Shown here: in pieces, positions 1 through 6,154 of the stretch
How the letters are laid out: each line of letters opens with the position of its first letter
Position numbering within the stretch: the stretch's first letter is position 1
Origin: Actinomycetales bacterium
GTDB lineage: Bacteria > Actinomycetota > Actinomycetes > Actinomycetales > Cellulomonadaceae
Length of the DNA: 9,099 nt
Reading direction: 5' to 3'
Assembly (NCBI GenBank): GCA_012514835.1
Contig: JAAYZM010000053.1
Coordinates: 1-9,099 of the forward strand
The notes under the pieces: model-generated
Seen by the model: the letters and a program-made list of their open reading frames with translations, nothing else
The model's database searches: none
What the model was told of the DNA's origin: nothing
Translations under genes and position numbers: made by a program

Positions 1-406
1 CGTCCTCGTGGGTCACGATCCGCGCGTAGTGCCCCGTGCACACGGCGTCGAAGCCGAGCGCGAGGGCCTTGTCGAGGAGCGCCGCGAACTTGATGTGCTC
101 GTTGCAGCGCACGCACGGGTTGGGGGTGCGCCCGGCCTCGTACTCGGCGAGGAAGTCCGCCACGACCGTCTGCTCGAACTTCTCCGACAGGTCCCACACG
201 TAGTACGGGATCCCGAGGACGTCGGCTGCGCGGCGAGCGTCCCCCGCGTCCTCGATCGAGCAGCAGCCGCGCGAGCCCGTGCGGAACTGGTCGCGGTTGC
301 GCGAGAGGGCCATGTGCACGCCCACGACGTCGTGCCCGGCGTCCACCGCGCGCGCGGCGGCGACGGCGGAGTCGACTCCGCCGGACAGGGCTGCCAGGAC
401 GCGCAC
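1..406 (-). CDS. mnmA: tRNA-specific 2-thiouridylase MnmA, N-terminal part (runs off left edge)
   Basis: MnmA adenylates U34 of the tRNAs for Lys, Glu and Gln and replaces the C2 oxygen with sulfur delivered by a cysteine desulfurase, in the cytoplasm. About 135 residues are visible. The ATP-pyrophosphatase P-loop SGGVDS is at residues 8-13. The family motif TPNPCVRCNEHIKF is at about 94-107, and its Cys101 aligns with the catalytic cysteine of the family (Cys102 in E. coli). CTGHYARI follows at 123-130. A full protein is about 360-380 aa, so the C-terminal two thirds and the second catalytic cysteine lie outside the window. I chose the GTG at 404-406 because the conserved MRVLAALSGG-type N-terminus begins there and no in-frame ATG is present nearby. 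There is no Shine-Dalgarno site, but a TATCAT hexamer ends 6 nt upstream, suggesting a leaderless mRNA. The ATG at 412-414 is in another frame and gives no recognisable protein. Confidence 0.95.
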   Translation of the reverse strand, partial: MRVLAALSGGVDSAVAAARAVDAGHDVVGVHMALSRNRDQFRTGSRGCCSIEDAGDARRAADVLGIPYYVWDLSEKFEQTVVADFLAEYEAGRTPNPCVRCNEHIKFAALLDKALALGFDAVCTGHYARIVTHED

Positions 407-412
407 CGAGCC

Positions 413-418
413 ATGATA
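413..418 (-). promoter_or_regulatory. Candidate -10 box (TATCAT) for leaderless mnmA transcript
   Basis: On the minus strand TATCAT matches the -10 consensus at 5 of 6 positions and ends 6 nt before the mnmA GTG. That would place the transcription start at or next to the start codon. I see no good -35 hexamer at 16-18 nt spacing. This is inference from spacing only. If correct, mnmA can be transcribed independently of the mannanase gene upstream. Confidence 0.5.
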
Positions 419-442
419 ATCGGCCCCGGTGCGCGGGCCCGG

Positions 443-498
443 GTCAGGAGTGCAGTGTCAGGAACGCGGGGTCAGGGGCGCACGCTCAGGACCCCGGC
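443..498. repeat. Four-unit degenerate 14-bp direct repeat over the mannanase stop codon
   Basis: On the plus strand four units start exactly 14 nt apart: GTCAGGAGTGCAGT (443), GTCAGGAACGCGGG (457), GTCAGGGGCGCACG (471) and CTCAGGACCCCGGC (485). The first six bases are nearly invariant and the rest is loosely conserved. On the minus strand each unit carries CCTGA. The 485 unit contains the mannanase TGA stop at 486-488. Because 14 is not a multiple of 3, the TGA copies at 486, 472, 458 and 444 fall in all three reading frames. The units lie between the mannanase 3' end and the mnmA promoter. Function is unknown. Confidence 0.6.
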
Positions 499-2021
499 AG
501 CACCGCGACGGTCGCGGGGGTGGCGGCCACCCGCCCCTCGCCGTCGGACACGAGGTAGCTCAGCGTGAGGCGCTTGGTGAGCGCGTCCGTCGCCGTGAAC
601 GTCAGGACCCCGCCCTCGACGCTCGCGTCGCCCTCGGGCAGCGCGAGGTACGTCTGCACACCGGCCGACTCGGGGTCGAGGTCGACGCTCGTGGGGTCGA
701 TCTCCCCATGGAGCGAGACGTCGTTCGCGAGCAGGTCGATCGTGACGGGCCGACCCACCACCGCCGTGAGGAGGTCGTTGTCCGGGACAGGCGGGAAGTC
801 GGTGCTCCCGGTCGCCATGGCTTGCGAGCGGTAGCTCGTCTGGGTGCACACGGCCGAGGGGCAGTACGCGGTGAAACCGTCGGAGTCGTTGGGCGTCGAG
901 AACTCGTTGCGCACCTGCATCCACCAGTACAGGCCGATGTCGCCACCCGCCTCCTCGAAGGCGCTCATCCAGTCGTCGAACACGACGTTGCGCGGCGCGT
1001 CGCCCCGCCAGCCGTACTCGCCGATGAACACGGGCTTGTCGACGGCGTCCGCGATCGCGACGTGGTCGAGGATCCACTGGCGCGACCACGCGACGTCCGT
1101 GTCCCAGTGGTCGGGGTAGACGTGCAGGCCCACGATGTCGATGTCCTCGACCTGCGCGAACGCCGTCGAGTCCTGCCCCGTGGAGCAGTTGTAGGTCCAG
1201 TGACCGTCCGGCTGGGTGCACATGAAGCCCTCGTCGCCGAGGCCCACGAGGTGCTTGGAGTCGATCGACTTCACGTGCGCGGCCATCTCCTTCACCCACG
1301 CGACGATCGTCTCGCTCGAGCAGTCCTGGGAGGGGAACTGCGGCACCCCGTCGCAGCGCGGCTCGTTCGCGAGCTCCCAGATGGCGATCGTGGGTTCGTC
1401 CTTGTACTGCACGCCCGTGATCGTGTTGGTGCGGTTGAGCAAGAAGGTGACCCAGTCCTTGTACCACTGGCGGATCTGCGGGTCCGTGTAGAAGGCCCCG
1501 TGGTCCTCGAGCCCGGCCCACGCCACGTACTGGCCCATGCCGCCGTAGGGCCCCCAGTTGTTGACGAACGGCAGGACGAGCTTGAGCCCGCGCTCCTTCG
1601 CAGAGGCGATGGCGTAGTCGAGCTTCTGGAGCCCGTTCTCGCCCTCGTTCTGCGCGGGTGCCGTGCCGTCCCAGTACTGGAAGTAGGTGTTGGTGTTCTG
1701 CGGGTCGATGCTCGTGGTGGGGTCGGCCGGGTCCCCGATGTCGTTGAACGCCCACATGCGCATGACCTTGAAGTTGTTGTCCGCGGCCGCCTGGAAGATC
1801 GAGTCCACCACGGGCGGCTCGGCGAACGCGGGCCAATAGCTGTTGGAGCCCGCGGCCCGGAAGCGCTCTCCCTCGAGCCACAGCTCGGTGCCCTTGGCGG
1901 TGACGAACTCGGGGCCGGGCCCGGCGTCACGGTTCGCGAACCACACGGCCGCGCCTCCGCCCGCGAGGACGAGCACGAGGAGCGCGGCGAGGGACAGGAT
2001 CAACGGCTTGCGAGTCATCAT
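486..2021 (-). CDS. Exported GH5 endo-1,4-beta-mannanase (GH5_7-like) with C-terminal Ig-like domain
   Basis: Predicted to cut internal beta-1,4-mannosidic bonds of plant mannans outside the cell; 511 aa. Residues 8-28 form a hydrophobic signal peptide or membrane anchor after Thr-Arg-Lys. There is no lipobox cysteine and no C-terminal LPxTG. The GH5 (beta/alpha)8 domain spans about 38-405. WELANEPRC places the acid/base at Glu220 and FIGEYGW the nucleophile at Glu335; GLHVYP (298-303) and YWWMQ (365-369) are also conserved. The stretch TGVQYKDEP just before the acid/base and FVNNWGPYGGM resemble plant and fungal GH5_7 mannanases, though activity on other glucans or mannans cannot be excluded. 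Residues 415-509 (PVTIDLLAND, later LSYLVSDGEG) resemble a cadherin-like bacterial Ig domain. No carbohydrate-binding module is obvious. GGGAG-type SD (GGGAG at 2025-2029) is 3 nt from the first ATG (2021) and 6 nt from the second (2018), so 2018 may be the true start. Confidence 0.85.
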   Translation of the reverse strand: MMTRKPLILSLAALLVLVLAGGGAAVWFANRDAGPGPEFVTAKGTELWLEGERFRAAGSNSYWPAFAEPPVVDSIFQAAADNNFKVMRMWAFNDIGDPADPTTSIDPQNTNTYFQYWDGTAPAQNEGENGLQKLDYAIASAKERGLKLVLPFVNNWGPYGGMGQYVAWAGLEDHGAFYTDPQIRQWYKDWVTFLLNRTNTITGVQYKDEPTIAIWELANEPRCDGVPQFPSQDCSSETIVAWVKEMAAHVKSIDSKHLVGLGDEGFMCTQPDGHWTYNCSTGQDSTAFAQVEDIDIVGLHVYPDHWDTDVAWSRQWILDHVAIADAVDKPVFIGEYGWRGDAPRNVVFDDWMSAFEEAGGDIGLYWWMQVRNEFSTPNDSDGFTAYCPSAVCTQTSYRSQAMATGSTDFPPVPDNDLLTAVVGRPVTIDLLANDVSLHGEIDPTSVDLDPESAGVQTYLALPEGDASVEGGVLTFTATDALTKRLTLSYLVSDGEGRVAATPATVAVLPGS

Positions 2022-2024
2022 TGG

Positions 2025-2029
2025 CTCCC
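2025..2029 (-). promoter_or_regulatory. Ribosome binding site of the mannanase gene
   Basis: GGGAG on the minus strand lies 3 nt before the ATG at 2021 and 6 nt before the adjacent ATG at 2018. The longer spacing favours the second methionine. Unlike mnmA, the desulfurase and etfB, this gene has a conventional SD-led start. Confidence 0.55.
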
Positions 2030-2051
2030 GAAGAAAGTGTGGGTCGCCCAG

Positions 2052-2057
2052 ACTCTA
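2052..2057 (-). promoter_or_regulatory. Candidate -10 box (TAGAGT) for the mannanase gene
   Basis: The minus-strand TAGAGT fits TANNNT and lies 30 nt before the ATG at 2021. This would give a leader of roughly 20-25 nt containing the GGGAG SD. No clear -35 hexamer is seen upstream, so the box is tentative. It would let the mannanase be transcribed separately from the desulfurase, whose stop is only 50 nt upstream. Confidence 0.3.
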
Positions 2058-2060
2058 GCG

Positions 2061-2074
2061 TGATCGCGCTCTCA
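2061..2074 (-). promoter_or_regulatory. Possible LacI-family operator upstream of the mannanase
   Basis: The minus-strand 14-mer TGAGAGCGCGATCA has the central CG and TG...CA ends of LacI-family operators. It matches the actinobacterial CebR-type site TGGGAGCGCTCCCA at 10 of 14 positions, but its own dyad symmetry is imperfect (5 of 7 positions per half). It sits just upstream of the candidate TAGAGT box and overlaps the desulfurase stop. The resemblance could be chance in GC-rich DNA. Confidence 0.2.
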
Positions 2075-3267
2075 CCCGGTGGTCATTCCCGCCTGTCGGG
2101 CACGGTCGATGGCGTCCGGCAGAGCGGCCGCGAGCGCCTCGATGTCGGCGCGCGTGCTCGTCCGCCCGAGCGAGAACCGCAACGCCCCGCGCGCGACCTG
2201 CTCGGGAACCCCTGCTGCGAGCAGCACGTGCGAGGGCTGGGGCACGCCCGCCTGGCACGCCGAGCCTGTGGAGCACGCGACGCCCGCCGCGTCGAGCAGG
2301 TACAGCAGCGAGTCCCCCTCGCAGCCCTCGAACGTGAACAGGGCGTTGGCCGGCAGGCGTCGCACCTCGCCCTCGGTGGTGGTCGCGGGCCACGGCCCGC
2401 GCAGCACGGCATCAGGCACGGCGCCGACGACGGCGGACACGAGCTCGTCGCGCAGCCGACCCACCCGCTCGGCGAAGTCCTCTTGCTCGGCCACCGCGAG
2501 CTCCGCCGCGACGGCGAACGAGCGGGCGACCGGCACGTCGAGGGTCCCCGACCGGACCCCGCGCTCTTGTCCCCCGCCGTGCAGCACGGGCGTGAGCTCG
2601 AGCTCGCGGCGTGCGAGGAGCGCCCCCACGCCGTGGGGCCCGCCCACCTTGTGACCCGAGACGGTGAGCGCGTCGAGACCGCTCGCCGCGAAGTCGAGAG
2701 GGACCTGGCCGAGCGCCTGGACGGCGTCCGCGTGCACGGGCACCCCGTGCCGCCGCGCCGCCGCGACCACCTGGTCGAGCGGCTGGACCGTCCCGATCTC
2801 GTTGTTCGCCCACATCACCGAGACGAACGCCGTCTCGTGGCCGTGCGCGTCGAGCTCGGCGCGCAGGGCGTCCGTGTCGAGCCGCCCGTCCGCGTCGACG
2901 TCGAGCAGCACCACCTGGGCCCCCGCGTGCTCGGCGAGCCAGAACGCGGGGTCGAGCACGGCGTGATGCTCGACCGCCGAGACGAGGATGCGCCGCCGCG
3001 CGAGGTCGCGCGCCCGGGGGCCCAGAACAGACCCTTGATCGCGAGGTTGTCCGCCTCCGTGCCGCCAGCCGTCCACACGACCTCGCTCGGACGTGCACCG
3101 AGCGCACCGGCGAGCTGCTCGCGCGACTCCTCGAGGGCCCGGCGCGCGGCCCGGCCCGCGGCGTGCAGCGAGGACGCGTTGCCCGTCTCGGCGAGCGCGG
3201 CCGTCAGGGCCGCGACGGCTTCGACCCGCATCGGCGTGGTCGCCGCATGGTCGAGGTAGGTGGTCAT
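2072..3267 (-). pseudogene. Cysteine desulfurase (NifS/IscS family), split by a one-base frameshift
   Basis: PLP enzyme that takes sulfur from cysteine as a persulfide, here most likely the donor for MnmA-dependent tRNA thiolation or Fe-S assembly. The N-terminal part reads from ATG 3265-3267 (TYLDHAATTPM, then GTEADNLAIKGLFW). The remainder lies one frame over (LVSAVEHHAVLDP onward). Restoring one base in the C/G run at 3013-3020 gives a continuous protein of about 398 aa, the usual family length. In that reading the PLP lysine is about Lys207 (SGHKVGG), HADAVQ is at 179-184, and the persulfide cysteine is about Cys338 (GSACQAG). Read literally, the product stops at 2815 after about 150 aa, before the PLP lysine. 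All catalytic motifs survive, so a sequencing error or very recent mutation is more likely than an old pseudogene. The start has no SD but a TAGACT box 7 nt upstream. The stop is 50 nt before the mannanase ATG. Confidence 0.9.
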
Positions 3268-3274
3268 CGCTCGC

Positions 3275-3280
3275 AGTCTA
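3275..3280 (-). promoter_or_regulatory. Candidate -10 box (TAGACT) for leaderless desulfurase transcript
   Basis: Minus-strand TAGACT fits TANNNT and ends 7 nt before the ATG at 3267, leaving no room for an SD. The hexamer sits between the arms of a 6-bp inverted repeat, CGCTCG (3268-3273) and CGAGCG (3281-3286). The repeat could be an operator or chance. No convincing -35 element was found. Confidence 0.45.
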
Positions 3281-3339
3281 CGAGCGCCCCGCGTGGATTC
3301 GGGCGGCGCGTCCCGCCTCCGTGCTGGCACCATGGACCC

Positions 3340-4338
3340 GTGAATCCCGACGACGGCGCCCCCGAGGCTGGCGACGCGCCCGCCGCGTTCTCCGGCTCAC
3401 GTCTCGGATGGCGTGACCTGCCCCGGCACGTGCGCGAACGGATCTCCTCGCACGCGGGCGCTCAGGTCGTGGCCGAGGTGGTCGCGACGAGCGGGTTCTC
3501 CCCCGGTTTCGCGGGCGTCCTCGAGCTCGCCGACGGGCACCAGGTGTTCGTCAAGGCCGTCTCTCCCGCGCAGAACCCCCACTCCCCCGAGCTCGCGCGC
3601 GCCGAGATCCGCGCGGCCGCCGCGATCCCGTCGAGCGTCCACGCGCCTCGGCTCCTGTGGTCGTCCGACGACGGGGAGTGGGTGCTGCTCGGCTTCGAGG
3701 CCGTCGTCGGACGTTCTCCCGAGCTGCCGTGGCGTCCCTCGGACCTCGAGCGCTCCCTCGCCGCCGTGGTCGAGCTCTCGACGGCTCGGCCTCGCGCGGG
3801 GCACGAGCTGCCGTCGATGGTGGACGACGTCGCGACGTCCTTCACCGGATGGCAGTCCTTCGCTGCGCTGTCCGGTAGCGAGCGTGCCGAGATCGCGGAA
3901 CGGGCGGGTGGGCTCGGCGCGTGGGCGGCGTCCCGGCTCGACGAGCTCGTCGCGTGGGAGCAGGCCGCGCCCGCCGCCTCGGCCGGGGACCGGCTCGTGC
4001 ACGGCGACCTGCGCGCGGACAACATCATCCTGGACCCCGAGCACCTGTGGATCGTGGACTGGCCGCACGCCGCCGTCGGCGCGCCGTGGCTCGACCTCGT
4101 GTGCATGCTGCCGTCCGTCGCCATGCAGGGCGGCGGGGCTGCGCACACGCTGTTCGAGGCGAGCCCGCTGTCTGAGGGAGTGAGCCGAGACGACCTGCGT
4201 GCCTTCGTCGCCGGGGTCACGGGCTTCTTCACGTGGGGCTCGTTCCAGCCCGACCCGCCCGGACTGCCGAACCTGCGCGGGTTCCAGCGCGCGCAGGCCT
4301 ACACGGCGATCGCGTGGCTCCAGGAGCTCGCCGGCTGA
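3340..4338 (+). CDS. APH-family phosphotransferase (aminoglycoside phosphotransferase fold), substrate unknown
   Basis: A 332-aa kinase-like protein, predicted to transfer the ATP gamma-phosphate to a small-molecule hydroxyl in the cytoplasm. The N-lobe contains VFVKAV with a likely ATP-binding Lys72. The C-lobe has the Brenner-type motif HGDLRADN (221-228), with catalytic Asp223 and Asn228, followed by WIVDWPHAAVGAPWLDL with metal-binding Asp240. These features match PF01636 (APH). The family also includes choline, homoserine and sugar kinases and antibiotic-modifying enzymes, so resistance should not be assumed. The GTG at 3340 gives an N-terminus starting NPDDG. The open frame continues upstream to 3163 but would run through the divergent desulfurase gene. 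There is no SD; a weak CACCAT lies 6 nt upstream. The gene stands alone, divergent from the desulfurase (72-bp gap) and convergent with etfA (24-bp gap). Confidence 0.85.
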   Translation: MNPDDGAPEAGDAPAAFSGSRLGWRDLPRHVRERISSHAGAQVVAEVVATSGFSPGFAGVLELADGHQVFVKAVSPAQNPHSPELARAEIRAAAAIPSSVHAPRLLWSSDDGEWVLLGFEAVVGRSPELPWRPSDLERSLAAVVELSTARPRAGHELPSMVDDVATSFTGWQSFAALSGSERAEIAERAGGLGAWAASRLDELVAWEQAAPAASAGDRLVHGDLRADNIILDPEHLWIVDWPHAAVGAPWLDLVCMLPSVAMQGGGAAHTLFEASPLSEGVSRDDLRAFVAGVTGFFTWGSFQPDPPGLPNLRGFQRAQAYTAIAWLQELAG

Positions 4339-4369
4339 CCAGCACCTGCGGGCTGGCGCCGCTCAGCCG
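4332..4369. terminator. Bidirectional hairpin shared by the phosphotransferase gene and etfA
   Basis: Outer arms CGGCTGA (4332-4338) and TCAGCCG (4363-4369) pair perfectly. Inner arms CCAGC (4339-4343) and GCTGG (4352-4356) form a second 5-bp helix, with an 8-nt loop and a 6-nt bulge on one side. Both stop codons, TGA at 4336-4338 and TCA at 4363-4365, lie in the outer stem. No T-run follows on either strand; T-less hairpins are common as actinobacterial terminators. Confidence 0.5.
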
Positions 4370-5361
4370 TGCAGCTCGCGCAGCCGGGCCGTGAGCCGGG
4401 GCAGCACCGAGGTGAGGTCCCCCACGATCGCGTAGTCCGCGAGCTCCATGAGCGGGGCGTCCGGGTCCTCGTTGACCGCTACCACGGTCTGCGCCGCGCG
4501 CATCCCCCCGACGTGGTGGATCGCACCGGACACGCCCGCACCGATGTACAGCACCGGGTTGATCGTCACGCCCGTCTGGCCCACCTGCAGCTCGTGACCC
4601 ACCCAGCCCTCGTCGACCGCCACACGCGTGGCCCCGACGGAGCCACCGAGCACGTCCGCGAGCTCCTCGAGCAGCGTGAAGTCGCCCTGCGTGCCCCGTC
4701 CTCCGACCACCACGGTCGCGGCCGTCGCGAGGTCCGGGCGGCCCGACGCGACACGTGGCGTGCGCTCGACCACGCGCACGCGCGGGTCGGGGGCGCCGGG
4801 GGCGAGGTCGAGGACCTCAGGAGTGTGTCCGACGGCGGCCACGCCCGACTCGGTCACCCCGAGGACCGTCGCGTGCGGCTTGACGGTGATCACCGCGGGC
4901 GCGGTCATCACCTCGCACCGCGACCTCCACGAGGCCGCGAAGGAGGTGCGCTCGGCGACGATCCGCCCCCGGGTCACCTCGAGGCGCAGCGCGTCCACCA
5001 GGACGCCGGCGCCGAGACGGGCACCGAGCCGGGCCGCGAGCTCACGAGACTCGAACGACGTGGTGGCAAGGAGCGCCGCGGGGCTCGCGGTCGCGAAGAG
5101 CTCACCGAGCGCGCCCGCGAGCTCGCTCGAGGACGTCGACGCGGACGTGAGGCGGTGCACCCGCCCCACGCCGGCCGCACCGAGCTCCTCGAGCGCTCCG
5201 TCGGTCAGTGCGCCCGACCACACGACCTCGAGCGGCGCGCCGAGCGCCGCGGCGACCGCGCGGGCCACACCGAGCAGCTCCGCGTCGGGGCCCTCGAGAG
5301 CATCCTGGTCACCTCCGGCGAGGAGCGCGAGCACAGGGTTCGCCGTCGTCGTGCCGCTCAT
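4363..5361 (-). CDS. etfA: Electron transfer flavoprotein alpha subunit (EtfA/FixB)
   Basis: The alpha subunit holds the catalytic FAD of the EtfAB dimer, which takes electrons from acyl-CoA and related dehydrogenases and passes them to the quinone pool through ETF dehydrogenase. The product is 332 aa, within the family range. The N-terminal domain covers about 8-200. The conserved C-terminal FAD domain follows: VVVGGRG (217-223), VAVDEGWVGHELQVGQTG (247-264), LYIGAGVSGAIHH (271-283) and VAVNEDPDAPLMELADY (294-310). The start ATG at 5359-5361 overlaps the etfB stop as ATGA. An SD-like GAGGGGG (5367-5373) ends 5 nt upstream, so the two subunits are probably translationally coupled and made in equal amounts. 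The frame remains open upstream to 5535, but that part is antisense-like low-information sequence inside etfB. Confidence 0.95.
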   Translation of the reverse strand: MSGTTTANPVLALLAGGDQDALEGPDAELLGVARAVAAALGAPLEVVWSGALTDGALEELGAAGVGRVHRLTSASTSSSELAGALGELFATASPAALLATTSFESRELAARLGARLGAGVLVDALRLEVTRGRIVAERTSFAASWRSRCEVMTAPAVITVKPHATVLGVTESGVAAVGHTPEVLDLAPGAPDPRVRVVERTPRVASGRPDLATAATVVVGGRGTQGDFTLLEELADVLGGSVGATRVAVDEGWVGHELQVGQTGVTINPVLYIGAGVSGAIHHVGGMRAAQTVVAVNEDPDAPLMELADYAIVGDLTSVLPRLTARLRELHG

Positions 5362-6149
5362 GCGAGCCCCCTCGCGACGAGGAAGTCCGCGAGGCGGGTC
5401 CCGGCCTCGCCGTCGTCGTCGGTGTCGTGGACCTCTTGCTCGCGGGGGACGAGCTCGGTGACCTCGAGCACGCGCGTGCGTGCGGCCATGTCGCCGACGG
5501 CGGGCGGTGCGAGGCCGACGTCCGCGAGGCTCCATGTCTCCACGGGCTTGCCGCGCGCCGCCATGATGGCCTGGAAGTTGGGGAAGCGAGGCGTGTTGAT
5601 GCCGTCGGTGACGCTCACGAGCGCGGGCAGGTCGGCCTCGAGCACCTCGACCACGTGGTCGAGGTCGCGGCGCACCCGCGCGGTCCCGCCCTCCACGCTC
5701 AGCTCGCTCGCGATCGTCAGGGCGGGCAGGTCGAGCTCCTCGGCGAGCGCGGCGGGCAGCAGCGACGTGAGCGAGTCGAGCGCCGCCATGCCGAGCAGCA
5801 CGAGGTCCACGTCACCGATCCGGCGCACCGCCGCGGCCAGCACGCGTGCCGTGGCGAACGCGTCCGAGCCTGCGAGCGCGTCGTCAGTCACGTGCACCCC
5901 GCGGTCCGCGCCGAGCTGCAGGCCACGCCGCACGGCGTCGAGGGCGGGCGCCGGGCCCATGGTGAGGGCGACGACCTCGACCTCGCCGTCGGGCGCGGCT
6001 TCCGCGAGCCGTCGGGCGGCCTCGAGCGCGTTCTCGTCGACCTCGTTCACGGTGCCGTCGCCGCGCCCGCGGTCGACGCGCCCTTCGGGGGTGAACGCTC
6101 GCTCCGCCTGGATGTCCGGGACGTGCTTGACGCAGACCACGATTCTCAC
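5358..6149 (-). CDS. etfB: Electron transfer flavoprotein beta subunit (EtfB/FixA)
   Basis: Partner of EtfA; in this family the beta subunit binds AMP structurally and provides the docking surface for dehydrogenases. The product is 263 aa, the usual length. The N-terminus IVVCVKHVPD is typical. VNEVDENALEAARRL (34-48), the nucleotide-binding region VLLGMAALDSLTSLLPAAL (117-135) and the C-terminal FPNFQAIMAARGKP (189-202) are family hallmarks. GTG at 6147-6149 is the start because the family N-terminus begins there. The frame stays open far upstream to 8762, opposite glgX, but that stretch has no recognisable protein features. There is no SD; TAACCT ends 7 nt before GTG, so the transcript is probably leaderless. 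No dehydrogenase gene is adjacent, so the electron donor cannot be told from context. Confidence 0.95.
   Translation of the reverse strand: MRIVVCVKHVPDIQAERAFTPEGRVDRGRGDGTVNEVDENALEAARRLAEAAPDGEVEVVALTMGPAPALDAVRRGLQLGADRGVHVTDDALAGSDAFATARVLAAAVRRIGDVDLVLLGMAALDSLTSLLPAALAEELDLPALTIASELSVEGGTARVRRDLDHVVEVLEADLPALVSVTDGINTPRFPNFQAIMAARGKPVETWSLADVGLAPPAVGDMAARTRVLEVTELVPREQEVHDTDDDGEAGTRLADFLVARGLA
5367..5373 (-). promoter_or_regulatory. Ribosome binding site of etfA within the etfB 3' end
   Basis: Minus-strand GAGGGGG lies 5 nt before the etfA ATG and inside the last etfB codons. It supports the ATGA-overlap start and re-initiation on the dicistronic etfBA message. Confidence 0.65.
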
Positions 6150-6154
6150 GCCTG

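Noticed and set aside
13..414. Minus-strand frame from ATG 412-414 as the start of the first gene
   Set aside because: It encodes Ser/Arg/Thr-rich sequence without motifs. The MnmA motifs are in the neighbouring frame from GTG 404-406.
422..439. GGCCC/GGGCC 5-bp hairpin between mannanase and mnmA as a terminator
   Set aside because: The stem is short, the loop is 8 nt and no T-run follows; such stems are expected by chance in DNA this GC-rich.
429..2063. 544-codon plus-strand open frame opposite the mannanase
   Set aside because: It is low-complexity Arg/Val/Gly/His-rich sequence with no motif, and the minus strand has clear GH5 catalytic motifs.
3013..3020. Programmed -1 ribosomal frameshift in the desulfurase
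   Set aside because: The zero-frame codons GCC CCC GGG do not form a canonical slippery heptamer and a GGG-to-CGG slip would mismatch. A one-base error or mutation is simpler.
2021..3259. 412-codon plus-strand open frame opposite the cysteine desulfurase
   Set aside because: It is antisense shadow sequence. The minus strand carries all desulfurase motifs.
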